DNA of 64,000 nucleotides from Metarhizium brunneum (taxonomy: Eukaryota; Ascomycota; Sordariomycetes; Hypocreales; Clavicipitaceae), in NCBI RefSeq assembly GCF_013426205.1, contig NC_089425.1:62001-126000 (forward strand), read 5' to 3'. Positions 33,128-44,495 of the stretch are shown piece by piece; the first letter of the stretch is position 1; every line of letters starts with the position of its first letter. Below the pieces are notes generated by a model that worked only from the letters and a program-made list of their open reading frames with translations, had not been told where the DNA came from and searched no databases. Both the position numbers and the translations under genes were made by a program.

Positions 33128-34342
33128 GATGGCGTATGCTCGGGGTACTTGAAAGAAGGCAGAGATACGGGATCGGAGGGACAGTATCGTGGGTAATGAA
33201 TTGGTTTCCCGTTGGTCAAGCGCACGGAAAACAAGAGGAGGATGCAGAGTACGGTAGATGCGCCAGGTGGGAAAGAAGTTTCAAATTGAGCTATGGAGGG
33301 GTTGACTGGATGGAGGAGGGGGTGAAGGGCAACCGGATGGCGGGGCATTCAGGACCTCCACGTCAAGCTTGATGTCCAGTCTGCATGTGGTGGCCCGGCA
33401 TGCATGTGGCCACCCAACACTGCGTTCCCTGTGGGCAGCGCCAGAAGTCAACCAACCAGACCTTGACTCAACTGGTCAGGCTTGATGCTGAGGCTGCTTC
33501 TTCCTCCTACCATGTTTCAACATTGACGTCGGTCGGGCCAACTGGCACTGGTTGACTGCACATGATGCGGGAGTTGGTCGGGAGCTGGACTTTAGTAATA
33601 AATGTTTGATATTCTGCCAGGCTCCTCCTTCCTTGCCAGCCATGGCTGAAGCATTTTGCACTCCAGCTCAATGTCGAGTGGGACAGTGACGTGATGCAAA
33701 CTACTCGTTCAACCTTGTTGGCTGCATGTGGGCTGTCAAAAATCACTCACTCGCCAGCGATAACGGCCCAAATCGCAGTCCGAGAGTGTCTATCATGCCA
33801 ACATCACTTGATTGATTAGCCACGCTAAAGCCAACATCATGTGTATTGGTGCGTGCAATGGAGACAACACGGACAGTTCTCCAACTGCCAGACACCAAAG
33901 TCAACCAAAGAGAATGCAAGCAAGTTCAACATGTCCTTTTTACAAACAGCAGAACTGCAGACAAAGTACTGTACACGACTGCCACTGTTCCAACCGCATG
34001 CACCTTCCAGTCGCCGCCTCCCCTCTGCCAAGAAAGCAATCCACTCCAACCCTCTAAAAGGACAAGAACCATTGATGAAGTAAAGCGCAAAGACCGTAAT
34101 GCCCCAACGCCAAATTGTCAAGACGCCTGCCCCGAGAAAAACCCAAAACGGCAAATCAAAAGAAACCGAATCTGTGTGTGCTATATAATCAGTTTAATAC
34201 CATGATCCATGACCAGATTGATCAACCCTCGTTTTTCGTCCATGCGGCAGAATCCGCCAGTATGAAGACGAGGCGTCATATTGTGAACCGTTTCTGTTTG
34301 TCTCTCCCATTTCACTTATTTTATATCGTGCCCATCATACAT
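33128..34342. other. PGK promoter and intergenic region
   Basis: A 1.2-kb gap between the PGK start (minus) and the 3' end of the Mpv17-family gene (minus). It should include the strong glycolytic promoter just above 33127. CCAA/TTGG boxes are numerous (for example TCAACCAACCAG near 33450). No gene is supported. Confidence 0.55.
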
Positions 34343-35437
34343 CTAGTCGGAGGCGTTGGTCAGGGACAAGTAGGCCGTCCAAGCTATACCGATTGTCGAT
34401 ACGAATGGCTAGGCAGCGAGGAGTCAGTACGTTGGTGATTGGTGTGCCAAAGCTGACGCAGCGGTCCGCCATTTGCGGATATAAGCTATTGAAACTTACC
34501 AGCTGGAACTGTACTGGCATGAGGCGGAAGTTGACAATCTGCACAGCCGGCCAGACCACGTAGTTGGCCTTGAGGGTAGGCACATACATGTCGCGAAGCT
34601 TGCTGCCAATTGCGCGTCGTCCGCCGCCCTCGGCAACGGTCATGACAGTGAAGAACAAACCCACACCAAATGGTGCATACACAAGCTGATCAAACACGAC
34701 ACGCTTCATGGCTGGGCCAAATGCGCTCGTCTTGGTCATGGGGAAGGCTCGTTCGAGGAATCGGAACCATTTGAACTGAAGGGGCGCGACGCAAAAACCG
34801 TAGGCCATGAATCGGGTCAACCGCTCAAAGTCAAAGGCTGTCGGCAGTGCCTTGTTGTCGGGGACAAAGTCGCGTTCGTCAAAGTCTGCACTTTTGCGGT
34901 TCAGTTCGTGAATCTCGATGGCGAATTCGTCTTTATCGGCGCCGACGCTTTTCCGAGAGGCGCGGGTTCGGATGGCTGTGATGCTCTGCGCTACCGTGTC
35001 GGCGACGCCACCCAGGATGGCATTGGTGACCATCATGGTCATGACTACATTTGTGCAACGGTTAGTCGTGTCAAGAGAATCCAAGAATAGCCAGGCTGCT
35101 TGTGGGCGGCATGTGCGCGTACGTGGTCGTTCTTCATAGTATGTGTTGAACCTCGCCGTCAATCGAGCGATGAGAGCCATCTCGATTAGGAAGACGACGG
35201 CATGGAGAATCGGCTGAGAGCATACGGGTTAGAACCATGGCAAAACGAGGACGGGTTGAAGGATAGAGGCTGCGTGGTGTGGAATGAATGAATCCATGAA
35301 GAGGAATGCACCAAATGACAAGGACGGACCAGAACAGGCACAAAAGGCATTCGACAGTTGAGACTTACAATGCGACCGAAGAGATATTTTTCGTTGATGG
35401 AGCGGAGAATCCGTCTCCTGCTCAGTTCCCACGACAT
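34343..35437 (-). CDS. Mpv17/PMP22 family membrane protein
   Basis: Four exons: 35369-35437, 35123-35213, 34500-35044 and 34343-34408. Introns of 155, 78 and 91 nt all keep phase; the product is 256 residues. The splices restore YYEERPLMTMMVTNAILGG and the C-terminal family signature FVSTIGIAWTAYLSLTN. Other Mpv17 hallmarks are ADTVAQ, RFMAYGFCVAPLQFKWFRFL and NYVVWPAVQIVNFRLMP. The family has four membrane helices and sits in the inner mitochondrial or peroxisomal membrane (yeast Sym1 is the best-known fungal member). A charged insert of about 50 residues after ADTVAQS is longer than in Sym1, so this is probably a fungal paralogue rather than Sym1 itself. The 78-nt intron is a multiple of three without stops. 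Confidence 0.9.
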
Positions 35438-37014
35438 GGCGGGTAAGGTTTGCAAAAACGGGAGAGAAGGGCGGAGATGGAAGGGGACCGAGATGGGGAC
35501 GATGGCGGCAGACGGAGTCCCAAGGGTGTTTGGGTGCGTGCGTGGCAGAGCCTTGGAAGATTGAGGGCCAGATTCCCAGAATCGCGTGCCACCGGGTGGA
35601 TTCAGTGACTCGACGGTTCCCGATCGATGACGACACGGACGCAGACGTTGCTTTCTGACGGCGGATCAGACGTCTGTGTGCGTACAAGGTGAAAGGATAA
35701 AAGAAGGAACAAAAGAACAAAAAGACGAGACGATGTAGGCAGCGACAAAGACGGTTGATGAAGCAAAGAGGATGACGGCGATGGTTGTTCAAGGTGGAGG
35801 CGGTCAGAAGGACAGGCTGGTTCGTCTCAAGGGAGATGAGAGGGAATGGGCGCTGGGTCATTGGGTCTGGTCGGTTCGCGAGGCAGCTGGCAGGACTCCG
35901 TACGGAGAGCCGACCTGCGCCCGGAGATGTTCTGTACTCTGTACTCTGCCAGTATACCAGCTGTCAACGGTCAAGTCCAGGGGCATCCGATGTACCGAGT
36001 ACTTGAACACTCTGTGCAAGCCGACTGAACTCAAACAGTGGCCGCAAGTACCCACCAGTAAACGTTGGACAGACTGACGGCTGGGAGTGACAGTTGGTGA
36101 CCCCAGTGCCGCATCAAAAGTTCCGCCTGGCGCCTTGCAGATGGCCTGTTCAATGTTACTGGATGGCACAGCCGCCGGCACACAAGTAACTTTCCAACTT
36201 TATGGCCGGAGGATTGAAAGCATCAAATTGCCTGCATGTTGAAAGCCAACTTGCCAAGCCACCAAGACGAGCACCACTCGAGCCGCCGGGCGGATCCCCA
36301 CAGTGACGCAGTGGCCAGACACATGGACAATTGCCGCCCGGCCTGAAACATGAATCAATTGATACTCCGTAAATAGGCGGTAATAAATCTACATGAACGA
36401 ATTGAACGTTGACCCACCAGCACTTCTCCTTACATGTACTCCCTTTACGCCGTACGGTTTAAATGTCCGGTTTCTTGCTCACTACTAGGTACTTGAGTAC
36501 CTAGCGGGCGCCAGGCATCTGTGTTTTAGTCACGGCCACTGACCTGATGAGCGACAATGAAACAACTTTATTCAAAATTTTAATTGATTACATTATTCAT
36601 TACATTATTCAAAACTTTTCCAAGACTTGTCTCGTAAAGGCTCTAGAACTAGACAGAGGCCACGCGCGTAGGTGCCCTTTACATAGTCTACGGTGCGCGC
36701 TGGCAAAAGACCAGACATTACACTTGTACGACGAATGGCCTTGTTGGTTGTCCAGCAGTGAGATATATTTGTACATGACACCAACTCTAGTACAAGTCAA
36801 AATATGAGAATAGCGGTGCAAAGAGAGCTCGAGTTGTATTGATAGACAATATGTGAAGCCTGTAAGCGTATGCTAGCGTCTCAACCAGGTGCATGGCGCC
36901 ACAGAACACTGGTCTCAAATACTTGAGAGCTAAAGAAGGGAAATTCAAAATGGAAAAGAGGGCAGTGTCTCTGCCGCTGGGCGAGCCAAGGGCTGATGCA
37001 AACCGAGCCACCGA
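35438..37014. other. intergenic with perfect CTCCGTACGGAG palindrome
   Basis: A 1.58-kb gap. A perfect 12-base palindrome, CTCCGTACGGAG, lies around 35896-35907, with related half-sites at 36363-36371 and near 36441. No gene can be supported in the remainder. Confidence 0.6.
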
Positions 37015-38409
37015 CTAGGGCTCTGCCTCGTGGCCAGCGATGCATTCGTGGTGGCTTGCAAACCCAAGCCTATCTCTCATTGTCTGAGGACCTAGCCCCT
37101 GCCAGTCCCATTCAATAATCTTGCAAAAGATCTCCGTCCCACAAGCCCTGTCGACATGGTCGGCACTGAGAGAAGAAGAGCCGGACATCTTGAAGTAGGC
37201 GAGGCCCATGCAGAGATCGTACCCCCCCTCCTGCTCGAATATACTGCGCTTGAACCATCTCAGCCGCTGTGTATTGTCCTCGTTTGCGTCGCTGGGCGGC
37301 TCCGGAGGCGCCTCCGGAGCCGGAGCCGGAGCCGAAGCCGCAGCCGCAGCCGCCGGACGAGATGAATGATGAGTTGGCCCGCGAGACCCGAGTATTTCAC
37401 GATACTCTGCAAAGTATGCCATGCGTTTCTTCTGGCCCGCAGAAAATGTCGACGTGCAGTCCCTAGTCGACGAGTTTAGAAACGTCACTGCCATCCCGTT
37501 GTAAATGCAAGAATAACTCACGAGTAATCCATAAAGTTGTACATGTTGCTCTCCCTCCAGCCGCCGCAGGCGTAATTGGCGGGCGTGCCGTCGGAAAACT
37601 GATCTGTGACTGAAGAGCAACGCCATGTTGGAGATTCCTGAGGGGCGGTGTCGCCAATCATGTCTCCGTCGTCGCTGCAATCGCTCTTCCAAGTGTGCAA
37701 TAAACCTAGCCAGTGGCCGACCTCGTGGGTAACAGTGTCACCATCGACTGCCCGAGCAACAATGACGCACCCATCGCCTACTAGGTACTCTTCCGACACG
37801 ACGATGTCCTTGCGAGTTGTAATGTCCACCGGCTTTCCGTTGGAAGTGAACGTGACGGGCATGCTACACCTACCACTGGTCGTAATTTGTCCCCTGTCTT
37901 CTGCAATGCTGGATATGTAGTAAAGGTTCAAGTCTGCGTATGTTCCCTCGCGTAGGTCGTCCTTCATTGCCTCTACGTCTCGGTAGGTAGCCCAATCTTG
38001 ATTTTCCGTGTAGCTGACGCTGACGAGAGTAAATGAGATGCCAGAACCGTCAAAATTCCGATTCATGGCTTCTATTGCTTTTTTGATATCCGTCTCCTGT
38101 AATGTAATTTAGTATAAGAGGGTATGCAATTTCAAGAAACGCTCAACGAACCTCGACATAACCGCCTCGGGCAGTCTTATCATAGTATACAACATGGGCG
38201 AAGACGTTAAAGTTGAAATCCTGTTGTGATTGGCGCCGTGTAAGGGAAGTAGAATTGGAGGCTTGTAGTAACTTGGATAATTCTAGAAAATCTGGGCTTG
38301 GCGCTTCTTCTGCGCACGCGAGTATTATTTCATTTTGGCGGGCATACACGGCGCTTGATTTGACAATATTCGCCATTAATATGGCCATGAAAAGAGTGAC
38401 AAAATACAT
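37015..38409 (-). CDS. secreted M43-type zinc metalloprotease with C-terminal extension
   Basis: Three exons, 38152-38409, 37522-38096 and 37015-37462; introns of 55 and 59 nt; 426 residues. Residues 1-23 are a signal peptide (MYFVTLFMAILMANIVKSS). A propeptide follows, then the catalytic domain with zinc motif HEVGHWLGLLH (His210, Glu211, His214, His220) and Met-turn NFMDYSDC (Met275), formed across intron 2. This is the pappalysin-like M43B (cytophagalysin/MEP1-like) pattern of extracellular fungal metalloproteases. Cysteines around DGCVI, KSDC and YACGGW fit the family disulfides. Family members usually stop soon after the post-Met helix. Here an Ala/Pro-rich linker (PAPAPEAPPEPP) and about 100 extra residues follow, with no recognised domain. 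Function is likely extracellular protein degradation. Confidence 0.9.
37300..37357. repeat. imperfect GCCGGA/GCCGCA hexanucleotide repeat inside the M43 gene
   Basis: About nine imperfect copies of a six-base GC-rich unit encode the Ala/Pro linker between the catalytic domain and the C-terminal extension. Repeat slippage here would change linker length without a frameshift. Confidence 0.75.
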
Positions 38410-38444
38410 GATGGAAGGAAAACGTGCCCAACACGTGTCGAGAA

Positions 38445-38475
38445 ATGAATGAAAATGAAAATGAAAATGAAAAGG
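38445..38475. repeat. AAAATG microsatellite
   Basis: Three tandem GAAAAT units plus degenerate copies lie 35-65 bases upstream of the M43 protease ATG, in the presumed 5' UTR or core promoter. Confidence 0.8.
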
Positions 38476-39682
38476 AAAGTGAACATGGTTGCGAAATGTC
38501 TTGCAAGGCTCGCGTCAAGGTATTAATAGCATTAGAGAAGTCACTATACTATCATCTTTTCTTGATCGCGTGATGCCTCATCTTCACCCTGCTTTACGTG
38601 ATGCTGGGCAAAGTTAACCGACATTCCTTCTATATAGTAGATGGCATTAATATAATAGGTATTTCACTATGAGCCAAGCATTCGGTACAACCCCTGTTTT
38701 GATAGCTACCTGTGACAAAAGCAAGGGGAAGCACGGCCAGTCGGTGATGACATGGCCAAGATGCTCGCCCAAGCAGCGGGCCGCTGGGCTGATACGATAA
38801 ACAACCAAGCTGGAAAAGCACGCGTGGAATTCCCCACCCATCCCTACATGTAGTGTGTAGAAAGTTATGAGCTCGGTATAACCGCGGAGGACTACGCCAT
38901 GGTACAATTTCCTGGGCGGATTGAACGCCTCCGCAATCGGATGTCCTCCCGGAGAGATGTGGTGTTCATGATTTGAGTCCCGACGCGCATCGTAGGAATG
39001 CAAACCCCACACTTTTCTTGCCGAATGGCTACAAAGCTGCCGAATGATGATATCTCTGCTAGTTTGAACACGCAACCGTTTTGCCTCGTGGGCGGCAACA
39101 GCAGTGGTGCCTCGAGGCCACCAGACAGTATTCCCAAGTTTCCGTAGTGTGCACAAGTCCTGACTCGCGAAGAACAAAAATCACACTAGCCCAACACGAG
39201 AACAAACTGGTAACCACTCAAGTGTCCGGGCCACGGAGAAAAAGGAGAGCCAACAGGGCACGCTTGGTAAGCCGGACGTCGCGGATACTCGGCCAGATCA
39301 ATACGCACATGTGTATATCCGCCAGGGCCCAGGAATCACACCCTTGTAGCGAGCCGAATGGGTGGAAAATCGGTCAAAAAAAAAGGTCTAGATTCGTCAC
39401 GAGCCAAGCATGTCCAATTTGCAGTTGACACTTTTGCTCCACATCGTTCTACATGATAATTTGAATCCGGGGATTGCGTCGCCCTGCCGTGGGATATACC
39501 AAGCCAACTCTGGGGCATCTGGAGGCCTGCATATGAGCGCCGACCAATAGAAAGACGCCACTCGTCGTCATACTATAGCGAACCATCGCATTAGCTCTAG
39601 GTTCTATAGACACTGAGACACGCTCAGCGTTGCTCGTATGGCCTCTTTCGGGGGCTCTGATTTGCGTCGGGCTCAACAGAGG

Positions 39683-39706
39683 CTGCCACTGCCACTGCCA
39701 CTGCCA
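39683..39706. repeat. CTGCCA hexanucleotide repeat
   Basis: Four perfect tandem CTGCCA units in non-coding sequence. Confidence 0.85.
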
Positions 39707-40419
39707 TGTGTTTGCCCCTCCGGACAACTACTTGTGCGCCTTGTTATCTGGCTTATGATGTCTGCTTTCATGATTCCGATGAATATAGGGTCAAGTGGAT
39801 GCCGGCGAGGGGCATGAGGTTTTACCGTCCGCGACTCCGTGGAATGCCAACTAGACCTCCGCATTCTCGCTCGGCTTCATGGGCTGCTTCATGAGTTGAT
39901 CAGTCAAGTCGGTCTCCACTATTCGCGATGCAAGAATGCGGATTTTTTTTATTGTTTGGCAACAAGGACTCGTTTCACTGTCGAGAAAAAGAACTATTAC
40001 CGAGCAAGTATACCCCCCGCCCTTATATTCCGTCAACAATCACATTACTGACATGCCGAGGTTGCCAGCTCAGCAGTAGAAGCATGAATGATGTCAAAGT
40101 TGAACATTTATTCCAACTACCACACGGGCGGCAGTGGATGATGACAATGGATATTCCCTTCCATGAGCGACTTGATCTTGACATGGCAACGAAACTAGTT
40201 ACAAAAAATGACATTTCAGAAACCAAGGATTAATGTCCGCCCACCGAGCCGCTTTTGCAGACAAGGAGATGAAGCCTGACAACATAAATAGTGAACACTC
40301 CACCAAGGCATCAAATATGCCCTCAACTACTTTAAGGAACTTGCGCCAGCAGCAGCAGGCCAATAAGTGGCTTCCTCGTTTGGCATCTGGCGAGCTTACA
40401 AGCTATTCTCCTCCAAGGG

Positions 40420-43400
40420 CTAGCTCTCTGGGGCAGGTTTGACTTCGTCTGCGGCGAGAGCGTCCCCAGCATTCGCAGCAGGAGCGTCTTCCTCCTCCGG
40501 CGTCTGGGCAGGCTGAGCGGGTTGGTTTTCAGGGGCACGTTTGACATTGCCCTCGTACAGAATGGAAAAGACGGGCGACTCGACCGTCTGCCAATGGGCC
40601 TCGTCGGCGGCATCGCCCATGATAGACAGGGCGCGGGCAACAATCTTGTACCGGCCGGGCGGCGCGTACTGCCCCGGGGCAAAGGCACCGTCCCAGCGAA
40701 TTTGGATCTCCTCACGCTTGACGTAGTGCCTGGGATAGCCGGGCAGTTGGCCGATGGACTTGGCGCCGGCGAATTCGGTGACGATGGAGTCGGGCACGCA
40801 GGCCTGGGGCAGATCCGGCTCCGTGGCGTTTGCTCGCGTGCCGACGAGGGCAGGCGTCGGGCACACGTCGAGCGGTACAATGTCGACGCGGACCTGGGGC
40901 GAGCCGAGAACGAGGTCAAACGAGGTGGAGATGGCCTCGCTGCGAGCGGCGGCCGCAGGCTCGGCGATTCCCTGGGCAGGCCCGGGCGTTTGTCCCTCGG
41001 GCGGATTGGGAAGAATGAAATCCGAGCCGGCCAGCGTGCTCAACTTGCTGGCGGGATCGAGGACGGCGGCCGAGCGGAGAGAACCGCCCAGCCCGAGATA
41101 GGGAACAGTCAGGTTTGTGCCGTCGGACCCCTGGATGCTAACCCAGCCGGACCACACGGGCAGACGCTCGGGATCGAGGCCGCTGGGGTCGGTGGCTGAG
41201 ACGTCCACCGTGGCCGACTGACCCGGGCCGAGGGTGAGTGAGGACTGGCTCATCTCGACATGGGCCGCGGCGTCAACAGCCTCATCCACCTCATCCAAGT
41301 CATCCATCATAGCCAGCTTATCCAGCTCACCCGCCGGATCCTCGCTGGGGCGAATGGAGTCGGCCTCGAGAGTGTACAGCGTAGTGGCAGCAAGGTGAGA
41401 AAGCCGGTACGTCACCTCGGTCTTGGCGGCATTGGTGATGCGCAGCCCAATCGAGTCGGGGCGATGATCGGTATCGTTGAACGGCAGGGTGCTGGGCTCG
41501 ACGAGGGTGGTGGCATGGGCAGCCTCCCAGGCCCTGAGAAGACCGCCTCCCTGCTGAGCCACGGTAATCAGACGGCCGTGGCTGCTTTGAGGCTCCGCCG
41601 TGGACGTGACCAGGCTGTTGAGGAGAGCGGGATCGAAAGTGCCCCGGGCCTCGGCCACGAGGGCAAAGACACCGGCGACAAGAGGCCCGGCAAAGGAGGT
41701 GCCCGAGTCGGAGTCGTAGCCGCCGCCTTTCCGAGTGACCGGAACTTGGTGGCCGGGCGCGCCGATGGTAGGCTTGATGTCCATGTCCCAGGTCGGCCCG
41801 TACGCAGACATGGGGGCAACAACCCCCGTGTCGATGCGGACTCGGCCGGCTCTCCGGGCCGTGAGCGGCTGGCCGGATGCGAGGGCACGGGCCATGGCTC
41901 GGCCGTCGTCGGTTTGGGTAATGCCGATGGCCCTCACTCCGTGTGCGTCTTGGCGCCGGATCATGATGTAGTTGGGTGCGTCTTGCCAGGCGAGGATGTG
42001 CGCGGCGCCGCGGGCGACGGCGTTTCGCACGCGATCGTCGAAGTGGCAGCCGTTGGTCTCGGGCGTCTGGCGGATCAGGGCGATGTGGCCGGCGAGGTCC
42101 CGGGCGAAGCCGGTGCTCGAGTTGCCCGGCGACAGCTTGCAATTGTCGCCGAGCACCGTGTCCTCGTCGACGTAGTCGGGGACTTCCTCGGCCCCCGTGA
42201 GCTCATCGTCGGGCTTGTCGCCAAAGTCGGCGTCGACGTCGTGCACCGGACGCCACTCCCCGTCCCAGTCGTGCAGCCCCGTGCCGGGCTCAAAGGCAAA
42301 GTCGACCGGCTCGGACCCGGTGCCGACCGAGTACTCACCGCGGTGCTCGAGCGCTACCAGAGAGCGGCCAAACGAGTTGACAGACGTGACGCCGCGGCCG
42401 GTGCTGGGATTCAGTGCGTAAAAGAGGCCTTTGTCCTTGTTGTTGCCGAGGGCGACGATGCAAGGCACTCCGCTGGCGACGATGCGAGCGGCCACCACGG
42501 CAAGCGGTCTCTGCGCCCAGTTTTCGCCCTGGAAGCCGACCGACGAGACAATGATTTGCGCGCCGTCTTCTTTGGCCTTGAGCCAGCCCGCTATCATGTC
42601 GTCTTCACGTCCCTGGACCTCGCAGTTGACCACGCGATATGCCATGATGGTTGCGTTTGGCGCCGCGCCCACAAAGCCATCCGCCTTGTTATAGCCCGCC
42701 AGAATGCCGGCCACAATGGTGCCGTGGCCTTTGTAGCTGCAGTCTATGGGGTCGCTTCTGTTTCCTTGGTTGGAAAAGTTCTCTCCAGTGACAACCCTGC
42801 AACCTGGTCCAAAGCATCCTCCCAGCGCGGGATGGTTGTAGTCGACCTGTTCTGCCTGTTAGCATCTGCCTTGTTCCGAGACGCGGGCGAGGCAACGTAC
42901 ACCAGTGTCAATAACAGCAATCTTGATGCCAGTTCCTAGATATCCCTCCTCGTGCAGCTTGTCGACGTGCGTCATGAGGTGGTTCCAAGGTGTCTCGACA
43001 CGGTCATCGTCGGCTCGACGGCCAAAGGGCGCCCTCTTCTCTTCACCCCCCTTGAGGACTTGGAGTTTGTCTTCTGGCTGGTCCTTGGCTATGTCCTCCG
43101 GCATGAGATTAACGTCCTCAACGGGCCACGATGCCTTGATACACTTGAATTGTGCCACCAAGGCTCTCCTCTCCTCTGCCGTCGCCGATTTGGGTAGTTG
43201 AAACGAAACACCGTGAAAAACATCCGACTCGTAAAGGTAGTGCAACACGCCGCCGCTTGCCTCGACAGCGTTGGCCACTAGTTGGCAAGCCTGGTTGCTC
43301 TCGCACTCGAGGATCAAGTCATCGGCAGCGAGTTTTGTCGACTCTATCCCATTGTCTGCGGCCCAAGCTGGCGATGCTCCTATCACGCCGAGCGCCAGAA

Positions 43401-43425
43401 AAGCAAACCAGGACGAGCAAACCAT
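40420..43425 (-). CDS. secreted subtilisin-like serine protease (S8, PA and Fn3-like domains)
   Basis: Two exons, 42901-43425 and 40420-42846; a 54-nt intron (donor GTACGT, acceptor CAG, phase 0); 983 residues. The start is the ATG at 43425, opening a signal peptide (MVCSSWFAFLALGVIGASPA). A propeptide ends near the dibasic KRAPFGRRA. The subtilase triad is complete: Asp173 in AVIDTGVDYNHPALGG (formed across the intron), His216 in GHGTIVAGI and Ser559 in SGTSFAGPLVAG. The ~340-residue spacing between His and Ser contains a PA-type insert (ARDLAGHIALIRQ). After the catalytic domain lies a long Fn3-like region and an acidic, Pro/Ala-rich tail. This layout resembles Vpr/C5a-peptidase-type fungal subtilases, not the short cuticle protease Pr1/proteinase K type. 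Extracellular or wall-associated proteolysis is expected. Confidence 0.92.
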
Positions 43426-44495
43426 GGCGCAAGAGTGGCTCCCCGTGTAGTCGGGCAAATTTACTACCACAAGGTGAAGGAGAATATGGCCAACCGAGCA
43501 AGGTTGGGAATGATGGCTGTCCAGAGCATGGCCAAGATGATCAATCTCAAGAGGTTGCCTGCTCGTCTTATATTCATTCGTGCCTCTCGGTGCCTACTAT
43601 GCCGGCAGTGCATTCTCTGCGTGCACACCCATAACCATATGTTGTTGGTTAAGCTTACACGTATACCAGGCATCAGCAAAGATTTGGTTGTTCAGCGTAC
43701 TACGTAGTCGTGAAATATTGGCCAAGTGGAAACCAACAGAACATGTTCATGCAGCATGAGGCAATCAAGCCTCCGTCATTTGCAAGTTCCATCAGCCGGG
43801 CTAGCAATTCTCGGGCCATATGAGCCGAGAACGTCATGGATTTGGGCATAGCAGTAATGTGCGCGACTCCGCGCCTTATGGATAAGTGTTGATATGAACT
43901 GCCGTGGGCACAGCAGCGTGTCAGTTCCCGGCCCATTCCCCACTGCTCGAGGCTTGGGTGAATTAATCGTGCGAGCAAATTAATATTCTGCTATACCCAC
44001 GGGTCCCTGACTACATGAAGCTTGGCTACAACTTGTACCAAGGCGCTGTGAAGTCTTGAGCTGACTTATATATCACAGCCTCTTAGTTTCTTCTATCAAG
44101 GTAGCCCTTGCAAGCTACGTCGTGACATGAATAACGCACCAGAGTGGAATATAAAGACTGGGCGCCACGGCAATATCCGCTCCAGAAGACTCCCGGTTAC
44201 ATTCGACATTGGATGGAGATGAGGTTTGTGCTCTGATGAACCCGAAAATAGCGGCCATTGTGTAGAGGTAAGGGATAAAAGGTTCTGCCACCTACACTAC
44301 GAAAAATGGACATCACTCATAGTAGTGTAAGGGCTCTATATCACTCTTTGTATCATCACAGTAAGAAGCCAGCATTCTCAACAGCAAACGCGCTAACCTA
44401 AGATACTCAATGTTCGGACTCATAAATGAGCAGAGAAGCGCGCTCTTGTGGATAGATTTCACATTCTACCGCCGTTTGCGACAAAAAGCTAGCCA
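43426..44495. other. intergenic
   Basis: A 1.07-kb gap between the subtilase promoter side and the 3' end of the permease gene. No gene or clear repeat is seen. Confidence 0.55.

Larger units (their letters stand above)
38410..40419. other. intergenic, about 2 kb
   Basis: This gap separates the M43 start (minus) from the 3' end of the subtilase gene (minus). It holds two microsatellites (listed separately). Frames of 60-176 codons are present but lack coding character. Confidence 0.55.

Noticed and set aside
41260..42939. A 559-codon plus-strand frame antisense to the subtilase
   Set aside because: Its composition (Gly/Val/Arg/Asp) is typical of codon-biased antisense, and the minus strand carries a full catalytic triad.
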